Shown: positions 43,968 to 52,995 of the stretch, one piece after another
Numbering within the stretch: the stretch's first letter is position 1
Layout of the letters: each line of letters begins with the position of its first letter
NCBI GenBank assembly: GCA_965214525.1
Contig: OZ243959.1
Coordinates: 434,001-498,000, forward strand
Direction of reading: 5' to 3'
DNA: 64,000 nt
Source of the DNA: Qipengyuania_B sp965214525
Lineage (GTDB): Bacteria > Pseudomonadota > Alphaproteobacteria > Sphingomonadales > Sphingomonadaceae
Position numbers and translations under genes: made by a program
The notes under the pieces: model-generated
Seen by the model: the letters and a program-made list of their open reading frames with translations, nothing else
Told to the model about the DNA's origin: nothing
Databases searched by the model: none

Positions 43968-43989
43968 CGCCAGTATGGCCATACTGGCG
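43968..43989. promoter_or_regulatory. Perfect 22-base palindrome upstream of DAHP synthase
   Basis: The core GCCAGTATGGCCATACTGGC at 43969-43988 is exactly symmetric, and the flanking C and G extend it to 22 bases with no spacer. It lies 50 bases before the DAHP synthase start and 57 bases after the M16 stop. An unspaced dyad without a T-run looks like an operator more than a terminator. Binding is inferred. Confidence 0.5.
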
Positions 43990-44038
43990 TCGAACGGGTG
44001 GCCGATGATGGGCGGTCCGCACCAGAAGGCTTGGCGAA

Positions 44039-45409
44039 ATGAACGGTTGGACGAGGGATAGCTGGCAGCGGCACGAGGCGCGGCACCTTCCCGTGTATAG
44101 CGATCCGTCGGCGCTGGACGGGGTTTGCCGGACGTTGAACTCGTATCCCCCATTGGTGTTCGCCGGCGAGGTGCGCGCGCTGTCGGCGGAACTGGCTCAG
44201 GTTGCGCAGGGCAAGGGATTTCTGTTGCAGGGCGGCGATTGTGCCGAGAGCTTCGCCGAGTTTCACCCCGACAACATCCGCGATACGTTCCGCCTGATAC
44301 TGCAGATGGCCGTGGTGCTGACCTTCGCCAGCAAGCGTCCGGTGGTGAAAGTCGGCCGCATGGCGGGGCAATTTGCAAAACCGCGCAGTTCGGCGACCGA
44401 GACGCAAGGCGATGTGACATTGCCGAGCTATCTGGGTGACAACATCAACGGCATCGAATTTGAGGAGAACACCCGCCGCAACGATCCCGAGCGGATGGTT
44501 CGGGCCTATAGCCAGGCCGCTGCAACGCTCAACCTGTTGCGCGCATTCGCTGGCGGCGGCTACGCCAATCTTCGCCAGGTCCATCAATGGACGCTGGATT
44601 TCATGGGCCGCAGCCCTTGGGCCGAACGGTTTGCCCGCACCGCCGATCGCATCGGGGAGGCGCTCGATTTCATGGAGGCCTGCGGCATCGACCCTGCCAC
44701 CGTTCCGCAATTGCAGGGCACCAGTTTCTACACCAGCCACGAGGCGCTGCTGCTTCCCTACGAACAGGCGATGACCCGGCAGGATTCGCTGACGGGCGAC
44801 TGGTACGACACGTCCGCGCATATGGTCTGGATCGGTGATCGCACGCGGTTCGAGGGATCGGCGCATGTCGAGTTCGCCCGCGGTATCCGCAACCCGCTGG
44901 GGATCAAATGTGGCCCAACCCTTGAACCTGACGTGTTGCTGAGCCTGCTGGATATTCTCAATCCGAAGCGTGATGCTGGCCGGATCACGCTTATCAGCCG
45001 GTTCGGCCGCGACCACGTTGAAGCCGCTTTGCCGAAGTTGATTCGAGCGGTTACGCGCGCGGGCCATCCTGTCGTTTGGAGCTGCGACCCGATGCACGGC
45101 AATGTGGTGAAATCCGCAAGCGGTTACAAAACCAGGCCATTCGATCGCATATTGGGCGAAGTCAAAAGCTTTTTTGAAGTGCACCGTGCGGAAGGAACGC
45201 ATCCTGGCGGCATCCATGTCGAGATGACCGGTCAGGATGTCACCGAATGCGTAGGTGGCGCAATCGCGATCACCGACGATGAACTGAAAGACCGTTATCA
45301 TACCCATTGCGATCCCCGGCTGAATGCCGCGCAATCGCTGGAACTGGCGTTCCTGCTGGCAGAGATGCTGAACCGCGAAATTCATCACCGCACGTCCGAA
45401 GCAGCATGA
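44039..45409 (+). CDS. Class II 3-deoxy-7-phosphoheptulonate synthase
   Basis: This enzyme condenses phosphoenolpyruvate and erythrose-4-phosphate, the first step of the shikimate pathway. The 456-residue product is the plant-like class II type, with LLQGGDCAESF, GRMAGQFAKPRS, NWTLDF-like QWTLDFMGRSP, KCGPTLEPD, and WSCDPMHGNVVK with metal ligands. There is no obvious separate regulatory domain. A palindrome upstream may be its operator. Confidence 0.95.
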   Translation: MNGWTRDSWQRHEARHLPVYSDPSALDGVCRTLNSYPPLVFAGEVRALSAELAQVAQGKGFLLQGGDCAESFAEFHPDNIRDTFRLILQMAVVLTFASKRPVVKVGRMAGQFAKPRSSATETQGDVTLPSYLGDNINGIEFEENTRRNDPERMVRAYSQAAATLNLLRAFAGGGYANLRQVHQWTLDFMGRSPWAERFARTADRIGEALDFMEACGIDPATVPQLQGTSFYTSHEALLLPYEQAMTRQDSLTGDWYDTSAHMVWIGDRTRFEGSAHVEFARGIRNPLGIKCGPTLEPDVLLSLLDILNPKRDAGRITLISRFGRDHVEAALPKLIRAVTRAGHPVVWSCDPMHGNVVKSASGYKTRPFDRILGEVKSFFEVHRAEGTHPGGIHVEMTGQDVTECVGGAIAITDDELKDRYHTHCDPRLNAAQSLELAFLLAEMLNREIHHRTSEAA

Positions 45410-45502
45410 CGCAGCCGCTTTAATAGGTAGTCGCGCAGGCTGGGGCAGTAAGAAGAACCGCGCCTGGTCTGGTTACAACCTTTCCCCAGGAGGTTGTCAA
45501 TC

Positions 45503-45574
45503 ATGGCTCAGCGCATCCCACCCCTTCACCTTGCCTGTCCTCGGCAACGCCCGGCGCGGACCGTCACGCCGTGA
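45503..45574 (+). CDS. Possible small ORF, 23 residues, coupled to the next gene
   Basis: An ATG at 45503 follows a strong AGGAGG and encodes 23 residues (MAQRIPPLHLACPRQRPART...). Its TGA overlaps the GTG of the next frame (GTGA at 45571). The peptide has no recognisable family. It could be a leader that couples translation, or the AGGAGG may simply be chance. Confidence 0.35.
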   Translation: MAQRIPPLHLACPRQRPARTVTP

Positions 45575-45828
45575 TCAAACTCGCGATGCTGTCATTGCTG
45601 GTTCTCGCCGGCATTGGTCTTGCCGCCGTGCTGCGGCTGTTCCTGCGGACTGCGTGGCTGGTCGAGCGGATTTCCCGCCGCAACGCGCAACTAAACCATC
45701 GGCTTGAACGATGCGCGACATGCCCGCACGATGCGCCGGTAAAGCGTTCCGCGAACTTGCTGACTGGCCGACTCAAGAACGGAACGCGGCGGTTGTATCG
45801 CCGGACTGATGAAAGGATCGAACGTTGA
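45571..45828 (+). CDS. Small single-pass membrane protein, hypothetical
   Basis: The 85-residue product starts at GTG 45571 with a transmembrane helix (about residues 3-25, MLSLLVLAGIGLAAVLRLFL) and then a highly basic tail with RCATCPHD and many Arg residues. I do not recognise it. It lies between DAHP synthase and egtB. The gaps on either side hold no other supported gene. Confidence 0.45.
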   Translation: MIKLAMLSLLVLAGIGLAAVLRLFLRTAWLVERISRRNAQLNHRLERCATCPHDAPVKRSANLLTGRLKNGTRRLYRRTDERIER

Positions 45829-45972
45829 TGCCGCGCCTTTTGCTGCAGGCTGATGGTGGGAAATAGCGGGGCGGGAACGATAGCGGTGGGCTGATGGTAA
45901 GACTTAGACTGGCGCCAACCGAATTGCGCTCTTATCACTGCCCACGAGCAAACGCCAAGAGACACCAGACGA

Positions 45973-47226
45973 ATGAACAGCTTTACGCCAATTGCATCAG
46001 AGAGCGATACGCTGGCCGCGGATTTTCATGCGACCAGATCGCTGACTGCTGACCTGGCGGATGCGCTTTCGGATGCGGACGCGACGATCCAGTCGATGGA
46101 AGATGCCTCGCCTGCCAAATGGCATCTGGCCCATACGACATGGTTCTGGGAAACCTTCTGTCTGCGCGATCATGCGCCTGATTACCGGATGTTCGATGAC
46201 CAGTGGCCGTTCCTGTTCAATTCCTATTACGAGGCGGAAGGCGAACGCATCGGCCGATCCGCGCGCGGCCTGTTGTCCCGTCCGACCCTGGCCGAGATCG
46301 TCGCCTATCGTTCGCACGTCACCAAGGCCATGCACGCCCTGCTCGATCGGGCGGATTTGGCCGAAATCATCGCGCTCGGGATCGCGCATGAACAGCAGCA
46401 TCAGGAATTGTTGCTGACCGACATCAAGCACGCACTCTACCAGAACCCGCTCGGCCCCGCGATGTTTGTGAAAGGTCCGCATGCAAATGCGACGACCGAC
46501 CCGGCCTTGCATAACGAATGGGACGACCATCCCGGCGGGATCGCGCAGATTGGGCACGATGGTGACGGGTTCGCCTTCGACAATGAGGGGCCGCGGCACC
46601 GCGTGTTTCTTGAACCCTTTGCGCTGCGCACGTCGCTGGTGACCAACGCCGAATGGCTCGCATTCCGATCGGATGGAGGCTACGAGAAGCCCGGTCTGTG
46701 GCTGTCGGACGGATGGCAGTGGCGGTGCCAGGAAGGGATCGATACGCCGCTCTATTGGCGAGACGATGGGCAGGGCTGGGAACAGTTCACCCATGCGGGT
46801 TGGCAACCGCTCGACCGCGACGCACCCGTCACGCATATCTCCTATTTCGAGGCGGACGCCTTCGCGACATGGGCCGGACATCGTCTGCCCACCGAATTCG
46901 AATGGGAAGCCATCGCCGCCCGGCACGATCCGCGCGGAGGCAATCAGTTGGATACCGCCGCCGCTCCGATGCCAGAAGGCGCGTGCGCGAACCTGTTCGG
47001 CGATTGCTGGCAATTCACCCGGTCCGCCTACCTGCCTTATCCGGGCTTTTACCCTGCTGCCGGAGCGATCGGAGAATACAATGGCAAGTTCATGTCCGGG
47101 CAGTGCGTCTTGAAAGGCGCCAGTTGCGCAACCGCGCGCGGGCATTCGCGACCCACCTACCGCAACTTTTTCTATCCACACCAACGCTGGCAATTCACCG
47201 GGTTGCGCTTGGCGAAGGATCGTTGA
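45973..47226 (+). CDS. egtB: Ergothioneine biosynthesis protein EgtB
   Basis: EgtB is an iron-dependent sulfoxide synthase that joins a thiol donor to trimethylhistidine. The 417-residue product has an N-terminal DinB-like domain with iron ligands including the HEQQHQEL motif near residue 140, and a C-terminal formylglycine-generating-enzyme-like domain. The sulfur donor (gamma-glutamylcysteine or cysteine) cannot be told. Its stop overlaps the egtD start. No egtA, egtC or egtE was seen. Confidence 0.94.
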   Translation: MNSFTPIASESDTLAADFHATRSLTADLADALSDADATIQSMEDASPAKWHLAHTTWFWETFCLRDHAPDYRMFDDQWPFLFNSYYEAEGERIGRSARGLLSRPTLAEIVAYRSHVTKAMHALLDRADLAEIIALGIAHEQQHQELLLTDIKHALYQNPLGPAMFVKGPHANATTDPALHNEWDDHPGGIAQIGHDGDGFAFDNEGPRHRVFLEPFALRTSLVTNAEWLAFRSDGGYEKPGLWLSDGWQWRCQEGIDTPLYWRDDGQGWEQFTHAGWQPLDRDAPVTHISYFEADAFATWAGHRLPTEFEWEAIAARHDPRGGNQLDTAAAPMPEGACANLFGDCWQFTRSAYLPYPGFYPAAGAIGEYNGKFMSGQCVLKGASCATARGHSRPTYRNFFYPHQRWQFTGLRLAKDR

Positions 47227-48239
47227 TGACCGAGGCATCCGGGCTGAGCCTGGTCGACAAGGGCGATGACGGGGTAGACCGGGCCTTTCGCAACGATGTG
47301 CTCGAAGGGCTCGCGCAACCGCAAAAGGCCATTCCCGCCCGCTGGCTTTACGACGATGCCGGTTCGGCGCTGTTCGAAGAAATCACGCAATTGCCCGAAT
47401 ACTATCCCACTAGAGCCGAAACGCAGATCCTGAAGGAACGGTCTGGCGAATTTTGTTCGCTGATCGGGACCGGTCGCGCCGTCGTGGAATTCGGTTCGGG
47501 CAGTTCGGTAAAGACACCTCTCCTGTTGAAGGCAATAGATCCTGCCGCTTATGTTCCACTGGATATTGCCGGGAACTTCCTGCGCGAGGCAGCGGCCGGT
47601 TTGCAGACCCGGTTTCCCGACCTGCCCATTCATCCGGTAGAAGCGGATTTCATGCGGCGGGTCGCCCTGCCCGATGCGGTGAATCAGATGCCCAAGCTCG
47701 GCTTCTTTCCAGGATCGACTATCGGCAACATGGTTGCCGGGACGGCTGTCGATCTGCTCCGTTCCATGAAGGCGACCCTTCTCGACGGAGCCGACCGGGG
47801 CGACCCGCAACAGGCGCCGCTGCTGCTGATCGGCATGGACCTGGTCAAGGACCGCAAGCTGCTGAAAGCCGCGTACAACGATGCCGCCGGCATCACTGCC
47901 CGCTTCAACTGCAATGTCGCGCGGCGGATCAATCGCGAGTTGCGCGGGACCATTCCGCTCGACCACATATCGCATCGGGTGCGCTGGAACGAAGAATTCG
48001 CGCGCATAGAGATGCACCTGCGGGCAGATAGCGACCTTGCGTTCGAAGTCAGCGGCGAACGATTTGAGATGCGCGCAGGCGAAACCATTCACACGGAAAA
48101 CAGTCACAAGTTTACCCGGCGATCCAGCCAGTTGCTGCTGTCTGCCGGTGGCTGGATGCCCGTCGCGCGGTGGACGGACCGCGAAGAACGCTTTTCCGTC
48201 ATTCTCGCCCGCGCCAGCGAACCCCGCAACGCGCCGTGA
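47226..48239 (+). CDS. egtD: L-histidine N-alpha-methyltransferase EgtD
   Basis: EgtD trimethylates histidine with S-adenosylmethionine to make hercynine. The 337-residue product has the methyltransferase segment VVEFGSGSSVKTPLLL, YVPLDIAGNFLREAA and GFFPGSTIGNM, typical of the family. It is translationally coupled to egtB (TGATG). The pair makes ergothioneine, a thiol antioxidant. Confidence 0.94.
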   Translation: MTEASGLSLVDKGDDGVDRAFRNDVLEGLAQPQKAIPARWLYDDAGSALFEEITQLPEYYPTRAETQILKERSGEFCSLIGTGRAVVEFGSGSSVKTPLLLKAIDPAAYVPLDIAGNFLREAAAGLQTRFPDLPIHPVEADFMRRVALPDAVNQMPKLGFFPGSTIGNMVAGTAVDLLRSMKATLLDGADRGDPQQAPLLLIGMDLVKDRKLLKAAYNDAAGITARFNCNVARRINRELRGTIPLDHISHRVRWNEEFARIEMHLRADSDLAFEVSGERFEMRAGETIHTENSHKFTRRSSQLLLSAGGWMPVARWTDREERFSVILARASEPRNAP

Positions 48240-48295
48240 TGGCGGGCGGCCTTTTATTCAGCGTCGCCACATCTCGAATGTGGCAATAGTCAATT

Positions 48296-48970
48296 ATGGA
48301 TACGGCTTCACTATGGACTGATGCAAGCGCCGTCATTGCGGGGGTGCCTCGTGCGCAATTGTTGCTGGTAACCTTCCTGGCGATGGTTTGCGGCTGGATC
48401 GGCACCCTGTTGTTGCGTAAACGAATGGGGATTGGTGGCTTGGTCAGCCGTGCGAGCACGATCGTGCTGGCAGGCGTGCTGATGGTGGTGGTGCTCCAAC
48501 TGTCCAGTATCGGCTCGATCCTGGGTTACGCGCGGCCCAGCTTCGGCGCTGCGCAAACCATCGAAGGCGGCGAAACGCGTGTGCCCTTGTCACCTGACGG
48601 ACATTTCTGGCTCGATGCCACCGTTAACGGGCAAAAGACCGCATTTCTGGTCGATACAGGTGCGACTCTCACCGCCGTTTCCGCCGACCTCGCGAGCCGC
48701 GCCGGATTGACCCCGCGCACAGGCGCTTTTCGCATCCAGTTGCAAACGGCGAACGGTTCGGTCGCCGCGGATGTCACCCGGATCGAGAAGCTGCAGATAG
48801 GCAATATCGCCGCGACCAATCTCGATGCGGTCATCGCCCCGAGCCTGGGCCAGACCAACGTCCTGGGAATGAACGTGCTGTCACAACTCGAAGGCTGGCG
48901 CGTCGAAGACAACACGCTGATCTTGAAGCCAAAGCCATCGCAAACCGCTGCTGACGCCGATATGTCCTAG
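48296..48970 (+). CDS. Membrane-anchored retropepsin-like aspartic protease
   Basis: The 224-residue protein has two to three hydrophobic segments at the N-terminus (LLLVTFLAMVCGWIGTLLL and IVLAGVLMVVVLQLSSIG) and a single aspartic protease domain with FLVDTGAT near residue 120. This is the retropepsin-like TIGR02281 type, active as a dimer, probably facing the periplasm. The substrate is unknown. It begins 56 bases after egtD. Confidence 0.88.
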   Translation: MDTASLWTDASAVIAGVPRAQLLLVTFLAMVCGWIGTLLLRKRMGIGGLVSRASTIVLAGVLMVVVLQLSSIGSILGYARPSFGAAQTIEGGETRVPLSPDGHFWLDATVNGQKTAFLVDTGATLTAVSADLASRAGLTPRTGAFRIQLQTANGSVAADVTRIEKLQIGNIAATNLDAVIAPSLGQTNVLGMNVLSQLEGWRVEDNTLILKPKPSQTAADADMS

Positions 48971-49022
48971 CGCGACGCAAGGTCATTGTGTGTTTACCTG
49001 CTTGCCGTAAGAGCGCGCGGGT

Positions 49023-49766
49023 ATGATAGATCCGCAAAACCATCCGGCCCCGCCGCCACTCGCACAATTGTGCGGGGAAGGGCCGATCGCGCTATTTCTC
49101 GACTTCGACGGAACGCTGGTGGCGATCGCGTCCGACCCCGATGCCATACTTGTGCCAAGCGATCTGGCCGACCGGCTGGAACGGCTTGCCGTGCGCTTTG
49201 ATGGGCGTTTAGCACTTGTCAGCGGACGGGCGACAGACGACCTGGAGCGACATCTCGGACCGTTGAACCTGGCAAAGGCCGGTTCGCACGGGATCGCCCG
49301 GTTCGATGCCAAGGGAACCGTGCTTGGGGCCGCGCCAGAGCCCATTCAGGCGGATGCCAGCACGGGCTTGGAAGCTTTCTGCAATACGCATGAGCTGCGG
49401 TTCGAAGGCAAAAGCCACGGGGCCGCATTGCATTATCGCAACAGCCCGGCAAAGCGCGATATGGCGCGCAATTTCGTGGATCGGCTCGCAGAGACGTTCG
49501 GCCTGACCGTCAAGTCCGGGAAGGGTGTCTTCGAACTGGTCAGGCCCGGTGCCGACAAGGGCGGGGCGGTGCGTGCCTTCATGCAGGCCAAGCCGTTTGC
49601 CGGAGCGCGGCCGATCTTCGTTGGCGATGATGTTACCGATGACGATGGTTTCGCAGCCGCACGCGAACTTGGCGGTTTCGGCATCGTCGTTGGCGACCGC
49701 AAAACCGATGCCGCGCAATACCGGCTCGCCGATGTCGAGGGGGTTCATGCATGGCTAATCCTTTAG
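49023..49766 (+). CDS. otsB: Trehalose-6-phosphate phosphatase OtsB
   Basis: The 247-residue HAD protein has the DxD motif LDFDGTL (Asp27, Asp29), SGRA, and a late GDDVTDDDGF. It dephosphorylates trehalose 6-phosphate made by OtsA. Its 3' end overlaps the GH15 gene by 16 bases, so the three genes otsB-GH15-otsA form an operon. Trehalose usually protects against osmotic and desiccation stress. Confidence 0.93.
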   Translation: MIDPQNHPAPPPLAQLCGEGPIALFLDFDGTLVAIASDPDAILVPSDLADRLERLAVRFDGRLALVSGRATDDLERHLGPLNLAKAGSHGIARFDAKGTVLGAAPEPIQADASTGLEAFCNTHELRFEGKSHGAALHYRNSPAKRDMARNFVDRLAETFGLTVKSGKGVFELVRPGADKGGAVRAFMQAKPFAGARPIFVGDDVTDDDGFAAARELGGFGIVVGDRKTDAAQYRLADVEGVHAWLIL

Positions 49767-51574
49767 ACGCCGGCGCCACCGTCACCCCATCGCTTGAATT
49801 ATGGCCCATCGGTAATTGCCAGGTCAGTGGCCTTATCGATACCAGCGGCGCTCTGGTCTGGGGTTGTGTTCCGCGGGTCGATGGCGATCCGGTGTTCTGC
49901 GCGCTTCTGAACGGCGATCGCCGGGACGATGGCGTGTGGCGGATCGAGCTCGAAAACCAGAGCAATTGCGTTCAGCATTACGAGCGCAACACCGCGATCC
50001 TTGTCACCCGGTTGGAAGCCGCGGATGGCAGCGCTGTTGAGATCCATGACTTCTGTCCAAGGTTCGAGCGTTCAGGCAGGATGTACCGTCCCGTGGCTTA
50101 CGCTCGGATCGTCCGGCCCGTAGCGGGAAGCCCGCGCATCAGAATGCTGCTAAAGCCAATGCGCGATTACGGCCGCGCCCTGGCGACCACCACTTATGGC
50201 ACCAACCATGTGCGTTATCTTGTCGGGCCGCAGGCGCTGCGTCTATCTACCGATGCCCCGGTGGGTTACATCCTTGAAGAACGGACCTTTCGCTTGGAAG
50301 CCGACCTGCACCTCTTTCTGGGGCCGGACGAGCCGTTCGTCGGCAATCTGGCGTCGGAGATCCGGCGAATGTTGCAGGAAACCAGTCGTTACTGGAAATT
50401 ATGGGCACGCGGTTTGCGCATTCCGTTCGAATGGCAGGACGAGGTGATCCGCTGCGCCATAACGCTCAAATTATGCCAGCACGAGGAAACCGGCGCGATC
50501 GTCGCGGCGCTGACGACATCCATTCCCGAAGCGCCGGGCTCCGCGCGCAACTGGGATTATCGCTACTGCTGGATCCGCGATTCCTATTACACCATCCAGG
50601 CCCTCAACAGGCTCGGGGCGCTCGATGTGCTGGAGAAATATCTCGCCTATCTGCGCAACATCGTGGATGCGGCTGAATGCGGTCAGATCCAGCCCCTGTA
50701 TTCGGTAATGGGGGAGGGGCGGCTGGAGGAGCATTTCGCCGAACATCTGGCGGGTTACCGCGGCATGGGTCCGGTGCGCATCGGGAATGCTGCCTATCTG
50801 CAGACGCAGCATGATTGCTACGGGCAGATCGTGCTGCCGACCGCCCAGGGGTTTCTCGACCGTCGGCTGCTGCGGATGGCGGATGACGGCGATTTTGCGA
50901 AACTGGAACAGGTCGGGGAGATGGCGTGGCGCATGCACGACCAGCCCGATGCGGGCCTTTGGGAATTTCGCACCCGCGCAGAGGTACACACCTATTCTGC
51001 GGTGATGAGCTGGGCAGCGTGCGATCGGCTAGCGAACGTCGCGCTCCACCGTGGATTGACCGATCGGAGCGAGTTCTGGCGCGAACGGGCCGAAACCATC
51101 CGCGACAATGTGGAAGCGCATGCGTGGGTTCGCGACGGCAAGGGCAGCGGCTATTTCAAGGCGAGTTTCGAAAGCGATTATGTCGATGCAAGCCTGCTGC
51201 AGCTGGCAGAGTTGCGGTTCCTGAGCCCTCGCGATCCGCGCTATCTTTCGACGCTGGACGCGATCGAGCGCACTTTGCGCAAGGGCGACGCAATGCTGCG
51301 CTACGTCAAGGAAGATGATTTCGGGGCGCCCGAAACGGCCTTCAACGTCTGCACCTTCTGGCTCATCGAGGCACTGGCATTGAGCGGCCGCCGCGACGAA
51401 GCCTATGCGCTGTTCAATACGATGCTGTCGCACACCACACGTTCCGGCCTGCTGTCGGAGGATCTTGATTACCGCAGTGGAGAACTTTGGGGGAACTTCC
51501 CGCAGACCTACTCGCTGATTGGAGTGATTAACTGCGCGGGATTGTTATCAAAACCCTGGAGCGAGGTGCGTTGA
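49751..51574 (+). CDS. Glycoside hydrolase family 15 protein
   Basis: The 607-residue protein has the GH15 N-terminal beta domain and an alpha/alpha barrel with WDYRYCWIRDS, the conserved arginine/aspartate segment, and a C-terminal general-base region. GH15 includes glucoamylases and trehalases. The position inside a trehalose synthesis operon suggests action on trehalose or a linked alpha-glucan. No signal peptide is seen, so it is cytosolic. It overlaps otsB by 16 bases and otsA by four. Confidence 0.9.
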   Translation: MANPLDAGATVTPSLELWPIGNCQVSGLIDTSGALVWGCVPRVDGDPVFCALLNGDRRDDGVWRIELENQSNCVQHYERNTAILVTRLEAADGSAVEIHDFCPRFERSGRMYRPVAYARIVRPVAGSPRIRMLLKPMRDYGRALATTTYGTNHVRYLVGPQALRLSTDAPVGYILEERTFRLEADLHLFLGPDEPFVGNLASEIRRMLQETSRYWKLWARGLRIPFEWQDEVIRCAITLKLCQHEETGAIVAALTTSIPEAPGSARNWDYRYCWIRDSYYTIQALNRLGALDVLEKYLAYLRNIVDAAECGQIQPLYSVMGEGRLEEHFAEHLAGYRGMGPVRIGNAAYLQTQHDCYGQIVLPTAQGFLDRRLLRMADDGDFAKLEQVGEMAWRMHDQPDAGLWEFRTRAEVHTYSAVMSWAACDRLANVALHRGLTDRSEFWRERAETIRDNVEAHAWVRDGKGSGYFKASFESDYVDASLLQLAELRFLSPRDPRYLSTLDAIERTLRKGDAMLRYVKEDDFGAPETAFNVCTFWLIEALALSGRRDEAYALFNTMLSHTTRSGLLSEDLDYRSGELWGNFPQTYSLIGVINCAGLLSKPWSEVR

Positions 51575-52965
51575 GCCGACTGATCGTCATTTCAAACAGG
51601 GTTGCCGTCCCGACCGCCCAAGGTGCGAGCGGCGCGCAAGGCGGCCTTGCAGGAGCGTTGCAATCGCTGTTGCGGGAAAATGGGGGGCTGTGGTTCGGTT
51701 GGTCGGGAGAGGAGGCGGACGATCCTTCCGCTGAACCCGACATACAGACGAATGCGGGGGTAAGCACGGCAACGATCGATCTCGAGCCCCAGGATATCGA
51801 CGAATATTACAACGGTTATGCCAATGCCACCTTGTGGCCCCTGTTTCATTATCGCCTCGACCTGGCCGAATATCATAACGAGACTGGCCGGGGTTACGAA
51901 CGCGTCAACGATCTGTTCGCAGACCGCGTCGCCCCGCTGATCGAGCCGGATGACACGATCTGGGTTCACGACTACCATTTCATGCCGATCGGCGACCGCC
52001 TGCGGTCACGCGGATTCAGCAACCGCATCGGGTTTTTCCTGCATATCCCGTGGCCGCCCACGCGCCTGCTGGTCTCTTTGCCCCATCACGAGCGCCTGGT
52101 GCGTACGATGCTGCATTACGACCTTGTCGGCTTCCAAAGCGTCGAATGGCTGGAAAGCTTCTTTCACTATTGCCGCACCGAGCTGGGTGCGAAAGTGACC
52201 GAAGATGACGGACGTATCGATCTCGACGGGCGCACTATCTTCGCCCGGGTCTATCCCATCGGGATCGACCATGCGCATTTCATGGCACAGGGGGATACAG
52301 ACGAGGCGCGCACGTCTGAACGTCGCCTGCGCCAGAGCACGCGCGACCGCGTGGCGATGATCGGTGTCGACCGGCTGGATTATTCCAAGGGTTTGCCCGA
52401 GCGCATCGACGGGATCGGCCGGTTCTTCGAACGCGATCCCGAGCGGGCGAAGGAAGTCGTGTTCATCCAGATCGCTCCACCCAGCAGGCAGTCGGTCGAA
52501 ACTTACCAGAACATTCGGGAAGTGCTGGAACGCAAGACCGGTCGCATCAACGGCGAATATTCGGAGATCGATATCGTCCCCATCCGCTATGTGAACAAAG
52601 GACACAGCACGGCCGAACTGTTCGGGTGCTACCGCGCATCGAAAATCTGCCTGGTGACCCCGCTTCGCGATGGGATGAACTTGGTGGCGAAGGAATATAT
52701 CGCCGCGCAGGATCCAGACGATCCCGGCGTGCTGATCCTGTCGCGCTTCGCCGGCGCCTTCCAGCAATTGCCCGACGCGCTGCCCGTCAATCCGCACAGT
52801 GCCGACGATCTGGCAAGCGCCATCCAGACGGCATTGCAAATGGACCTACCCGAACGCAAGGCGCGGTGGGAGCGCATGAACGCTGCGGTCAAAGCGCAAA
52901 GCGTGCAGCAATGGGCGGCCGACTTCTGTCACGACCTGAGCCGTATCGAACAGTTCGCCGACTAG
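51571..52965 (+). CDS. otsA: Trehalose-6-phosphate synthase OtsA
   Basis: The 464-residue GT20 protein starts at TTG 51571 (MSRLIVISNRVAVP), overlapping the GH15 stop. It contains GGLAGAL, VWVHDYH-like WVHDYHFMPIGDRL, DRLDYSKGLPERI and LVTPLRDGMNLVAKEY. It forms trehalose 6-phosphate from UDP-glucose and glucose 6-phosphate. It is the last gene of the trehalose operon. Confidence 0.94.
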   Translation: MSRLIVISNRVAVPTAQGASGAQGGLAGALQSLLRENGGLWFGWSGEEADDPSAEPDIQTNAGVSTATIDLEPQDIDEYYNGYANATLWPLFHYRLDLAEYHNETGRGYERVNDLFADRVAPLIEPDDTIWVHDYHFMPIGDRLRSRGFSNRIGFFLHIPWPPTRLLVSLPHHERLVRTMLHYDLVGFQSVEWLESFFHYCRTELGAKVTEDDGRIDLDGRTIFARVYPIGIDHAHFMAQGDTDEARTSERRLRQSTRDRVAMIGVDRLDYSKGLPERIDGIGRFFERDPERAKEVVFIQIAPPSRQSVETYQNIREVLERKTGRINGEYSEIDIVPIRYVNKGHSTAELFGCYRASKICLVTPLRDGMNLVAKEYIAAQDPDDPGVLILSRFAGAFQQLPDALPVNPHSADDLASAIQTALQMDLPERKARWERMNAAVKAQSVQQWAADFCHDLSRIEQFAD

Positions 52966-52995
52966 AACGGGTTGTCGTCCTATCGATAGGCTGTC

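Noticed and set aside
42342..45388. Long minus-strand frames opposite the M16 peptidase and DAHP synthase (42342-43574 and 43814-45388)
   Set aside because: Antisense to well-supported genes, with no family resemblance.
52979..52990. CCTATCGATAGG, a 12-base palindrome after otsA
   Set aside because: Short, no T-run, and expected by chance in a window of this size.
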